From positions 62,001-126,000 of the forward strand of contig JAJKFJ010020786.1 of NCBI GenBank assembly GCA_027382625.1: 64,000 bases of DNA. The letters run 5' to 3'. The stretch comes from Tetmemena sp. SeJ-2015. Its lineage: Eukaryota > Ciliophora > Spirotrichea > Sporadotrichida > Oxytrichidae. Position numbers and translations under genes: made by a program. Each line of letters starts with the position of its first letter. Position 1 is the stretch's first letter. The notes beneath the pieces were generated by a model. It did no database searches, was not told the origin of the DNA, and saw only the letters and a program-made list of their open reading frames with translations. Of the stretch, positions 20,948-31,650 are shown piece after piece.

Positions 20948-21712
20948 ATGCATACAAACAATTTTTATATCGTCCTAATACTTCTAGGCTTAGCGCTTTA
21001 GTGCTCTTGTCTCTATCATGAATCGATTCTAGTGCTCAGAAATTTATTTCCCATTCTTTGCACATATTTTAAATGAGTTATCTAGGAGTCTTAAGACGGT
21101 AATGAGGGTGAGACCTTTTGGATCCCTAAATTCTGCAGATTCAATAATCACCATCACTGACATCACATAGATGAGGACTAAGAATAGCAATATATTTATA
21201 TTGATATTCAATTAAAACTTTATTTCCTGATCTTATGATGAATGCGTTAATTACTAGCATCATCCCTGGCGACAGCAACCCTAAAGTCACTTCTTATCAA
21301 ACTTACGAGCTTGACTTTTTCCCCTATGGCCCCTTCGTAGTAACGGGATCTCAATGCATGATTGTTCAAAAGCGTGGAAAGGAATCAATATATATGGTGA
21401 GCTATATTTAAGGATGTAATAACAACCGACAGAGCTGATAAGTTACGAGTGGGTGACCAGATGTTGGTTCTGATATTTGCTAATAGTGATTTAACTCAGC
21501 TTGTACCAATTCAAGCTATCACAATAGGATAGACTCCTGCCTCTGAAATGATAGGAATCAAGACCAATACTACTTTCTTTATGGGCACATTCATGTTGTT
21601 AAGTGACAAGGAGACCAACTGTGGAAATCTCAGCTTCAAGCAGCAGACAACTAGTCTAATGTCAGCTTTGACACAAGAATCAAATAGGACAGCCACAAAT
21701 AAATTGAAATGA
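20948..21712 (+). CDS. Secreted protein, Hint-like pattern, tandem paralogue 1
   Basis: ATG at 20948 starts a clear signal peptide (MHTNNFYIVLILLGLALQCS). A cysteine-containing block (GSQCMIVQKRGKESIYMV, about 21340) is followed by ADKLRVGDQMLVL (about 21440) and a tail GIKTNTTFFMGTFMLLSDKE (about 21550-21620), ending TGA 21710-21712. The order Cys-strand, LxxGD turn, then GxxxxTxxxxF...N/GxFxLxSD resembles Hint (hedgehog/intein) folds; the TxxH block is not evident, so self-processing cannot be claimed. IESs near 21070 and 21165 are not resolved. The same GDQ and LLSDKE blocks recur in the next gene. Confidence 0.55.
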
Positions 21713-22481
21713 GGGGTTTCATAATTCATATTAGAATTTTCCCTAAGAACTATCATATAAATGGTCAAACTATCCTACAAATTTAAGTTTATAATTTTTT
21801 GCGCCTTTTAAAAGAAATTAAAATTCTTATTTGAGAACTAAATAATATTTTATTCTCCAAATTTAGATGAATGGAATATACATTAATCCCCTAAAATTAC
21901 ACTTTTTATGGTACAGGTAACTCCATATATGAGCGTATTTTAGATGATATAAAAGTCTAATATTTATATACCCTCAGAGGTTACTCCTCAATTCAAAAAA
22001 AAGTACGCTTTATAAGACTTAGCTTAAAATAAGGAAAATAAGATAAAGAATAACCACCTCCAAAATCGAATCTATCTCTGAAAGTAATTAAAAAGAAGCA
22101 TTTATATGAAAAAGTGAATAAATTGATATTTAGCTAGTTGAAAAAGCTAAAAACATATTCAGCAGCAAAGGGAAATTGGCAGATCAGTTCAATAGTCTGA
22201 TCAGTAGATTAACTAAATGACATTTTCATCAGAACTGAAACTCAAAGTTTGCTGTCTTTATTATTTCATCAAATATAATCATACAACTACTAAAGATAGA
22301 TCCATCCAATTTAATTTTTAAACCTACAATCATTTTCTCTTCTAGAGACTAATTAATTAAGGAGGATTTATGAGATAAAAAGATTAATTTGCTGAAAATA
22401 AAAAAGTACTGGGAGTATATTTGCAATGTTCAATTAGTTTTGTTTAATAATTTTCTTAAATTAGTAAACATTACTCTATCG
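21713..22481. other. AT-rich stretch between paralogues 1 and 2
   Basis: Stops in all frames under the ciliate code and low complexity. No feature recognised. Confidence 0.4.
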
Positions 22482-23278
22482 ATGAGAACTAGCTCTAAGA
22501 ACTCCTGGCTACTACAGTTGCCTGCCATTTTATTTTAAACTTTTTATTTGTTCATTATGATAATGATCTCCTCACTTGTGCTTTCAGTTTAACCTTTATA
22601 TCTATCTTTAGAAGAAAATATTTTTATTATATCACAAGAGCATCGGAGTTATAAAAAGTGAATTGGCCAAAACTTAGAATATGCTGTTCGTGTACCGCAC
22701 ACTAGCAGATGTAAAAAAGAATGACAATGTAATCTCTTATCAACAAATAATATTTAATTAATCTAGATCTCTATTTTTAAAATTTCAACAGCTCGACCCC
22801 AATGACTTGGCTGAAAAGAAAGCTTTAAATATTTTGTAGATTATTCTAAAGCTTCTATATTGGGAGTAACCAAGGGGGAAAAAATATTTTGGCCCTACCC
22901 GTAAAAGGAAATTGAAACTTTAGAATTAAGTGTTGACTAACATCAATCTCTGACAGTAACGCCCTCTTAGTGCCTAATAGTTCAGCGAAGAGGAAGAGAT
23001 TAATTTATTTTTAAAATGAACTTTCGTTTTATGAATTATCAGATTTCATGAGTATTCTAAGGGCGGATAAACTTAGAACTGGAGACTAATTATTTATGAT
23101 TGACAGCTCAAGTGAAAAAATTAAACTCAATCCAATAAAAATAACCACCATTCGGGATACTAAAACACCAGCTTATGATTTAATCGGGATAAAGACCAAG
23201 GAAAGGTTTTTCAACGGTAACTTTTGGCTATTGAGCGATAAGGAAAATAATTGTGGCAACTTGCGAATAAAACTATGA
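22482..23278 (+). CDS. Secreted protein, Hint-like pattern, tandem paralogue 2
   Basis: The C-terminal part is plainly homologous to the upstream neighbour: RADKLRTGDQLFMID, then LNPIKITTI, YDLIGIKTKERFFNGNFWLL and SDKENNCGNL, stopping at 23276-23278. A candidate start at 22482 gives a hydrophobic leader (LFIMIMISSLVLSV). The middle contains several frame breaks, so either multiple IESs or decay. Because the conserved C-terminus is intact I treat it as a gene and not a relic. Confidence 0.5.
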
Positions 23279-23549
23279 AGAATAGAGAAAGGGGGATAAT
23301 GAGTTACAAAATGATGACTCATCGTTCATTTTCTCTAAATGTACATAAAATCAAATTAACTAGGTCGATGTAATATAAGAAGTAATTTACTCATGAGAGT
23401 CATGGGAGTGTAAATATATCAATTATTTATCTAAAACAATAATAGTTAACACCATGATTTGATTGCTGCTGGATATGAGTTGGATTTTTAGAGTGTTTTA
23501 AATTAATTGATAGATTATAATATTTTGTAATAGATTCAAAGATCCACAA

Positions 23550-24546
23550 ATGAAGACAACTCTCAAATTCCTCGTAGCCACTACCCTTGCTCACATAAAT
23601 AATTATAGTTCAGTAATATTAATTTTAAAAGCTTGGTTTCATCAGTTTCAGCTCTCTATCATGCCGACACCATGATTTATTATGAATAGAGTATTTACAA
23701 AATTATCTTCTCAAAATGATCATCAGATAGGAGCTAAACAAGAGAAATCACACTGTGCTACAGGTGAGAAATGTGTCTCTTCTTGAGCCCTACGATGTGA
23801 TTTACTCAGTGACGCATCTTTAAGAAGGTTCCCAGTAATTAGGCTACACTCAAGTCACTATGAAATATTCTGGACTCGATGTTGATCCCGAATCAGAGTT
23901 CGTTAATAGTCTTTAAATACCTATTTTAAATAAGGCTTCTTATTGTAAATTCAATTCAATTTCAATAATTAATCAAAATGAAAGTCTTCTGATAGTTACA
24001 GAGGATGTTGGCTCTTATAATACAATGAGCGAGAACTAGTGCATTCTTGCTGTACTAAATGGAGATACAAAAGTCTCAAATGTCCTCGCTAGTACTCTTC
24101 AACTAGGTGACTTATTTTTTCCACAATTTATTTGTTGAGACAAGTTGTTGGTTTCTTTGCAATCAATGGGAAACTTTGCACAGCTCTCAAAAATTTCTCA
24201 AATTGTAAAGTAACGCAACTAGAACAAACTCATGCAAGGAATAAAGACCAGCTCAGGAGTTTTCCTCGCAAGCACAATCCTCACTTCAGATGCTGAAGAC
24301 GTTTGCCCTCAGGTCTAACTTCCACAAATGTTTGTGTCAAGTTGTTCAACTCACCTATGTTCACCTTCCTCAACTGATTCAATAAAGTAATAAATTTTTG
24401 GAAAAAAGTCATTAATTCATTTGAATAGCATTCCCAAATTGATATCCAAGTAAATTATAATAATCAGAGGCCTTTTTAAAAGCAGCTTCATTCGAATTAT
24501 CACGACTAATTCCATAATGTCTTTCAATTATTATAAATTTGATTGA
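23550..24546 (+). CDS. Secreted protein, Hint-like pattern, tandem paralogue 3
   Basis: ATG at 23550 begins MKTTLKFLVATTLAH, a plausible signal peptide. The main block (23770-24130) has NQCILAVLNGDTKVSNVLAS followed by TLQLGDLFF, matching the Cys...LxxGD order of the paralogues and of Hint domains. The end holds GIKTSSGVFLASTILTSD (about 24240), aligning with GIKTNTTFFMGTFMLLSD of paralogue 1, then a Cys/Ser-rich tail. The stop is taken as TGA 24544-24546 but could be earlier. At least two unplaced IESs. Most divergent of the three. Confidence 0.5.
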
Positions 24547-24880
24547 AATGGAACTTTTTTACACTCATCAAATGAATTAAATTTAGGTATAATTTTCCAA
24601 TTTAGAATAATTAAAACTTTTCTTTTGAGTTATGATACAAATTTTAATTAAATTTGTATTAAAGTTGTATTAAAAAGTTACAAATTAGTTGCTTAAATCG
24701 TTGACTCCTTTTGAATTTATAAAAACTATGGAATCTAAGATCAAGATCCAATAATTTCACATGTTGCTAATGATTATATATTTATAATTGGATAGCTCTG
24801 ACTAACATGACAATTTTGATAGCCTTTAGTTGTTAGATTAATTGACAACTAAATCTTAACAACACTCATAAAGAATCACA
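24547..24880. other. AT-rich intergenic DNA
   Basis: Nothing recognised; lies before the zinc-finger gene cluster. Confidence 0.4.
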
Positions 24881-26317
24881 ATGCAAACATTTAAAAATCA
24901 AATTAAAAAGGGGAACCAGTGTAAACTTAAAGCAGGAAGGAATAAAGAGATACCTTAAGAAGAGAAAAAGATCTATCAAAGCACAAAATAAGCAAAAATA
25001 ATCAGATTCAACTCACATGAGAATTATTCAAGAAGGTTTCAATGCAAACAATTTTCCCCAAATTTAGAATAAAAATATTCCTAAAAATGTCAACTTAAGC
25101 CAAAAGATTGTCAAATCAAATGAACCAGAGGAAACATACCCGAAATTGATGATAAGTTACAGATTTAATAAAACTTGATAAACTAATACTGAAAAAGATA
25201 GTTCTAAAGCAAAGACTATCGAAACTAAATAAACAAATCTTAAAAAAGAAAAAACTGAAAATCCAGACTTTTGCAAATAAAGAAGCTAAAATTTAATAGA
25301 GGAAGTAAAAGAAAATTGCCAAGATAGTAATTCACTTGAAATTCTGGATAAAAATTACTTCAAAATAAATTCCTCAAACAAGCCGAATACTGCAAATAAA
25401 ACCGAAATGAAATCAAAGCTCAGGAGTTTTTCTTTCAAAAATGCAAACAATGAGCGACTCAATTAATTCAAATTCTAATTTCAAGAGATAGAAACTCGAT
25501 GGGAAAAAGAGTTTTTGCTAAGGATTCCAGAAAAGTATCTTTTCAAATCAAAGAAAGGCACTCTTTAAAGAAAACGTTAAGATGAGGTGCTTGCTAAAGT
25601 TCAATGTAAAATATGCTTGGCGGTTGTAAATTGAGAGAGTGGCTTCGAATGCGTAAAATGCGAGAGTAAGCTCTGTCAGATTTGCTTTTAGGATTTCTAA
25701 TCATCGGAGTTATCCAAGAGCATGAACACTATTTGCTGCAAAGATGGGCAGGTTAAATAAATTATTGGCATGAATATGGAGAGGAGAAATAAAGAAGACT
25801 ATTACTATAGCGTGCTAAGTTTTAGGTGTAAAATTAAAAGATGTGAAAGTTTCCTTACTTACGATGAGTTCATAGATTAAAATCAGCATAATGATTGCCG
25901 AAGGAAGAAATATAAATGCACATTTTGTGAAGAGATAGTTGAAGGTCAAAGCAAACTATCACACTAGATTAAATGTAATATGAAGCCTATTTATTAAAAT
26001 TCAATCTTATAACTAAAGTTTATAATCATATCTTAATTGAGTGTGACTATTGCCACGGTTTTTTCAAAAAGGCATTAACATGTTTAAATTCTCAAAGTAG
26101 AGGATAAATTTAAAAGAAATTCTAATTTTTAAATTTTACCAAAAAACTAAACGAATAATTTTATAAAAGTTTTTTTTTAAATTTTTAAATTTAAAAGGGT
26201 ATATGAAACTAAGCGGAAGAATGAAGATGATATTTTAAATGGCTAGGGGAAAATCTAAGCTGAAATTGGGAAACGGTCTTAGTTTCAGAGAATAAAGATC
26301 GAATCAATTTTAATGTG
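24881..26317 (+). CDS. RING/zinc-finger protein, module copy A1
   Basis: Basic, Gln/Asn/Lys-rich N-terminus. A Cys-rich domain near 25600-25700 (VQCKICLAVV ... ECVKCESKLCQICF) has paired CxxC spacing like a RING or B-box, followed by more Cys/His pairs (RCKIKRCESF, HNDCRRKKYKCTFCEEIV, HQIKCN) as in TRAF-type zinc fingers, and CDYCHGFF near 26040. This suggests a ubiquitin-ligase-like or scaffold protein. Start ATG 24881 is the first Met in the open region; stop 26315-26317. Frame changes near 25120 and 26000 mark IESs. It is paralogous, in the same domain order, to the gene at 27603-29489. Confidence 0.6.
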
Positions 26318-26391
26318 AAATGTCTTATACACTATATATTTTTGGGGAAGTGATCTTTCGAGAATCGTTTTTAAAATAGTATAAGGGATAA

Positions 26392-27432
26392 AATGTGCAA
26401 TTTTTGCGATGAGCTTCCAAAATTAGATGGTTAAAATTTTTGCATTGAGTGTAAACAACAATAGAAAAATTCCTTTCCCAGTGAAAGACTGAAAAGATGC
26501 AACTATTAAATCAAGTCAAGAGATAAATTATCTGAAATCTAAAATTCTAGAGCTTGAAGACATAATTAGATAAAAAGAGCTAATGATCAACAATAACATA
26601 ATCATTTTATTTAAACACAAAATTAGTGCAAATGCTTTAAAATTAGCAACAGAGCAGCATGAAACCAAAGATTGTGAAGAATAAAATGGAAACTACTTAA
26701 ATAATTTGAATAAGCTCTCCTGTTCTTCTTGTAATTAACCTTCTAATATAATTTATACTATTTTTTCTTTCTTCAGATTAGAGTGTAGTGATTTGCACTG
26801 GTTGCGTGGATGAAGTTTTGAATTGTGAGTTTCTGTCGCCTTCACAAAAATAATAAAATAGATAGAGATTAAAGAACCAAATTCCAATTAGATGTCAGAG
26901 AGAATGTAAATTGCCACTAAAGGTATACTTTCACTGCAAGTGCTCTCAAAAGTTCAAGTCAAAATAAAAAAGCAAACAATTTTCATTACAAAAATAGGCA
27001 GAGAAATTAAGTGAACCAATGGAAATAAGTTTGCTGAGCGATGGAAATAGCCAAATTTAGGAAAATGAAATCCATATTTAAGATGAAAAAGAGGATTAGA
27101 TTGTATAGCATGATTCTTTTAATTTTTATAAATTTCTTTCTAAGGGAGAATAAGATAATCTAATGCCATAAGGGAGAATTGTAAGTATATCGGGTCGCGT
27201 GGATGATCAAACATCGGAATAAGGAATTAAGAAGGAGAAGTATGGAAAGTAAATAAGGGTTGGTGGTGACCTAAATTAGCAGAAAATGTATCAAATTAAG
27301 AGAATTCCAACTCTTAATTCAAAGCATATTTCTTCAATAAAAAAGAATCAGAACAAAGTTCGATCATAAGTTTTCTATCCTTAAATTATTTAAAAAGGAA
27401 ATTTTTTTTGCATTTTAAAATTAAATCAAACT
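26392..27432 (+). CDS. Zinc-ribbon coiled-coil protein, module copy B1
   Basis: Starts MCNFCDELPKLDGQNFCIEC, a four-Cys ribbon, then a coiled coil (LKSKILELEDIIRQKELM, about 26520-26580). A second Cys-rich block follows after an IES near 26740-26780 (LSCSSCNQ, then VVICTGCVDEVLNCEF, IPIRCQRECKLPLKVYFHCKC). It ends in a basic, Gln-rich tail. The last block has the pattern CxxC...CxxC...I[RK]CxxxC...FxCxC and recurs in the gene at 30089-31544. Possible nucleic-acid or protein-binding adaptor; no enzyme motif seen. Confidence 0.6.
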
Positions 27433-27602
27433 TGAAAATATACTTAATTAAAAGGAACATAATTCTTCTATACCCTATTGTTTCCTTAAATTCGACTAAA
27501 TTTAATGCTGAATTTTTTGATAATTTGGGCTAAAATTAAAAATAAATTATAATTTATTTTATTTTCTATAATATTTTATACTTATCTTGCTAATTTTAAA
27601 TC

Positions 27603-29489
27603 ATGAGAAGATAGAGATAACAAAGTAATTAGTCATTATGATAGTCAAACATTAAAAACCCCAAATTGAGCAACAAGAAATCCTAAAGCTAGTATTTAGA
27701 AGTATTCCCTGAAAGAAAGCATCAAGAAATTAATTCCTTGTAGAAAGACAAAAGCAAGGAGACTTCTAATTAGGCATCTAATTGCAACTCAACAACGAAA
27801 AAGTGCAAGGGTTGTGTCTCCTGCCACTTTTTGAAAATATTTCAGCTGAGATTGGAATCAAATTAAAATATTTGCATATTTTATAAAATTATTTTTAAAA
27901 ATTTAAGAATATGTCAGGACGCAACAACCTAAGGAAATAAGTTTGATCACCATTATAAATGAATAACTTCAGCAGCAATTAGGAAAGCAATTATTTATTT
28001 CTTTTGTTCAAGGAAGACAAATCAAAAGGAGATTCAAAGTTAGAGTATCCAGAGAAGTATCCCAATTTTAGAATTCTTTGTGCCTTACTGCCAAAAGATA
28101 AATAGGAAATAAAACTTAAAATATTGAGAAATAATATATTGAAAAAAAAAATAAACAAATAAAAAATTCAAAAATAAAAAGCAGGAAAGAATCACCGAAC
28201 GCAGAGGACGTCGATGATAATTAGAATCTTAGCCAAAGCAATTTGAGTGATATGTTGATGCTAAGTGACAACATTATTTTATGATTCTGTATATTTGGGT
28301 TACTTAGAATTTTCGTAATTCTTCTATTTTTATGTTTTGCTTTTCTTATCTTTAGATAGAAGTGACATAGCCGATTGAGAATCAAAATATTTGACAACAA
28401 AAATATAAATGAAGGGACAACAAAGTACTTAATTTGAAAAAAATGAAGACATCTATGAGAAAGATTCTCATTACATAGCAGAGTTAGATGCTACTCGAAA
28501 GTATTATTCCGTTATTGAGTGGGCAAAAGTTAAAAACGCAAACTCAGCAGCAGTTTGAATTTAATGTTTCTATATTTGAAGTTGTGGAAGTGAAAGTGTA
28601 TTTGGAATGCATGCTTTGCTTTTAAGTTGTTAATTATTAGACTGGTTTCTACTGCGATCATTGCTTAAAACCTCTCTGCAAAAATTGTTATTCAAACGAT
28701 TTCCAGCTTAGTGAAATTAGAAAGCACTTCAAGACTCCTTTTATATTTTATAGATCCTTGCCAAGTTAAAGAAGCCAATTTAAATTTTGATCCCTATCTT
28801 TGATTTTTAATAATTTAGTACCTTTATAAGAGAAAAAGCAGCCTCAGTTTGTGAACCAGGAGTACTTTGAGAGATTGGAGTTCAAATGCAAGTATTCAAA
28901 GGATTGCACCAGAATAGAAAAACGAATTCAGACGTTCCTTGATCCAAATATCCACACAGACTGCTATCTTAGAGTCTACATTTGCTAGCTTTGTAATAGT
29001 CATGTCAAAAATAGAGAGAAGATCAAACATGATAAAATAAGTATACAATAAGTAGATATGAATTTAATAAGGATATGATCTCCAATGCAAGGCTTTGTAA
29101 GAAATTTATTAATTTTATAAGAGATAGAATGCGAAATATGCGGAGAAATAATCTTTAAACTTGATTATTAAGATCATAAAAGACATCATTACAAGATAGA
29201 AGAGGAGGAGGACTCATTTTTATTTTTTATTACTCTAGAGGTCGATAGCAAACTTAAAGAAGCAAAGAAAGCAAATAGCCTGCTATAAATATACTTTTCT
29301 ATTTATTATTTTTCAATATGGACGGACCTTATCAATAGTTTTATAGTGGATATAAGGATAATTACAGATTTCTCTCAAAACAAAATGATTGCTAAAGTTA
29401 GAGTGAGAAACCCCCAAGAGAAGAAATAATTCAAAAATAAAATAATTAGAACGGAAATAAATAAAATGATAGCAGAATTAATTAGCTGA
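27603..29489 (+). CDS. RING/zinc-finger protein, module copy A2
   Basis: Paralogue of the gene at 24881. Shared order: a YPEKYP/IPEKY segment, a RING-like block (YLECMLCFQVVNYQTGFYCD then CLKPLCKNCYSNDF, about 28600-28710), FKCKYSKDCTRIEKRI with NIHTDCYLR and YICQLCNSH (about 28880-29000), then IECEICGEIIFKLDYQDHKR (about 29130). It ends at TGA 29487-29489 in a basic tail. AT-rich interruptions at about 28290-28410, 28760-28830 and 29030-29120 are probable IESs, not placed exactly. The true start is uncertain; ATG 27603 is the first candidate. Confidence 0.6.
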
Positions 29490-30088
29490 GTTCATTTAAA
29501 TACACTTTGCTTTATAAAATTAATTAAATTTGAAGAAAGGAAACTTCTCGCTTTTAATTTTTAACTAGGGCAGAAAATGTAAAATTTTGAAAAGAAAGAA
29601 TATGATGAAAACTTGTGGGATATCTAAAAACGCCAAAAACTCGATAACTTTAGGGATCCTATGATTGAGAAGCAATAAATGCAAAAGATTATTGTTTAAT
29701 TTTATTGAGAAACCAAATTTAATTGATGAATACAGTAAAGAGTACGAAATAGTAATAAGAGGGATAAAATATATGTAGCCAAACAAAAGATAATTATTAT
29801 GGAGAAAAATTTGAGAGAATTTTTTTAAATACAATCTCATTTTTTAAATAACTGTTATAATAATGAATTATCGTCTTAATTAAAGTAGAAGGAAATTTTT
29901 TGAAATTTACTTGAGTTTCTTTATATAAAATTTAGATTAACAGTTATGAATACAATTGATTTTAGCTTAATTAATAAGAAAGATAATTTCTTTAAAATTC
30001 TCACTATACTAACTCTGACCATCAGAATAATTTAAATGTTTCTAAGAGTAGATAAGGATTCTCTTAATAGTAAAATTAAAGAGCTTTA
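29490..30088. other. AT-rich intergenic DNA
   Basis: A hydrophobic minus-strand ORF at 29565-29840 has only low-complexity content and is not accepted as a gene. No repeats or RNA genes recognised. Confidence 0.4.
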
Positions 30089-31544
30089 ATGACTTCTGAA
30101 AAAGATGACAGCTTTGACGAGGATCTCTCGAATACTATTAATTGTTTAAATAAGAATATTTAATGAATAGTCCTGATTATATGGAGAGACAAGAAAGTGA
30201 GTCAGAGGATGATGAAGTAATTGTTCTTGATGACTAGAGACCAGCATTCCCTAAGCATTGCTATTAGCATGAAAATTAAACTAATGCGTAATCTTCTTCT
30301 TATATTGGAACAACTGAAGTGAAGTGCAAGACTTGCTCTGTAAAAATAGACTCAAGTCAAGAAAGTTGCTTAGGATGCTAATAAATTAGATTAGAAGTCA
30401 GGGATGAGTATCAAAAGAAATTAATATCAATTTAATATTGCAATAAATAAAAAAATATCAAATTCTTATATTATATTAAAAACAATTTAGGTAGATAAAG
30501 ATAATTATATTTAGATCTCATCTGATACTAAAACTTGATAATTTTTTAATTTTATTCCTATTAAATGAATTAGTCTTTCCAATTTTCACTCCCAATAAAA
30601 TAATTTCAAATCTATTTTTAATATATTAATTAAGTTATAATTTAATTATGTAGAAATTAGAGAAGAAATCCTCAAAATTGAATGCTATAATTTTTCATTA
30701 GCTAAAAAGACTGGAACTAAGCGACAAAAGAATTTAAAATCTCATGAAATAGGTATTGGCAAAAGAGCAGCAACTGAAATATTATATTTATCTTGATAAA
30801 TAGAAGGAAAAAGAAATAGTGGACCTCAATAAATAATTTAAAGAAGATAAATCCTCATTGGAAGATAAGATTCTCGCTTTAGAGACTCAAATTTAATAGC
30901 TTGAGAGCTAATAAATATTTAAAATAGAAAATTCTTATTTAAACTCTGAATAAATTGCAGAGGATAATTCAAACGAGCTTTTAAATGATGATCTCTAGGT
31001 GAATAATAATCCATTCTAAGACTTTAATCAGTGGGGATAACAAAAAGATTCAAAATTAATGAGAAATTAGAAAATAAATGCCAATTTTTAAAACTAAAAA
31101 GATAACTCTCAAAGAAATGAGAGATTTGATTATCCCAACTCTAACTTATTTTTAATTTAAACTCTGTGAGAAAGGACTTTAGAAATTTTTCTCATTAGTC
31201 AGCAGATATGCACGATGATATATCAGAAGATTGCTAAAATAGGGATCGAAATATAAATTAAAGAAGAAAGAATTCATTATCGCATGAAAATTATGATGAA
31301 GTTTATGAGGTGCCTCAAATAAGTTGTTTTAGTTGCTATCCGAGTAAGTTCAATGTTTTTGATCAGAAGATATGCTTTTGCGTTTAATGTATAAGGGACA
31401 TAAATATGAGTGAATAACCCTACACCTTAACAATCAAATGCAACAAATTTTGCCGCAGTCAATTCGCTTTATCAGTTTTAACTATTAAAGTTAGTTAAAT
31501 TCATTTTAGTTGTATGTGATTGTAATGGGAAGAAAATGTATTGA
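30089..31544 (+). CDS. Zinc-ribbon coiled-coil protein, module copy B2
   Basis: ATG at 30089; an IES is placed after codon 14. The acidic N-terminus (ERQESESEDDEVIVLDD) leads to a four-Cys ribbon (VKCKTCSVKIDSSQESCLGC, about 30320-30380), a coiled coil (LALETQIQQLESQQ, about 30870), then ISCFSCYPSK, ICFCVQCIRDIN, LTIKCNKFC and CDCNGKKMY before TGA 31542-31544. Domain order and the C-terminal Cys pattern match the gene at 26392. Further IESs lie near 30430-30660 and 31150. Confidence 0.62.
30131..30165. other. IES, pointer AATA, in zinc-ribbon gene B2
   Basis: Repeat at 30131-30134 and 30166-30169. Removing 35 nt joins FDEDLSN to SPDYMERQESES in frame. Confidence 0.8.
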
Positions 31545-31650
31545 CAGTAATGATTCTCAAGAAATGAATTAGAATCTATTTATTAATTTCATACAATTTA
31601 TTGTATCTAAAATTGTTTTTAAATTGTAGCAGATTAATTTAAATTAAGAA

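Noticed and set aside
29565..29840. Hydrophobic 91-residue minus-strand ORF
   Set aside because: AT-driven Leu/Ile/Phe composition in an intergenic block, no paralogue or motif.
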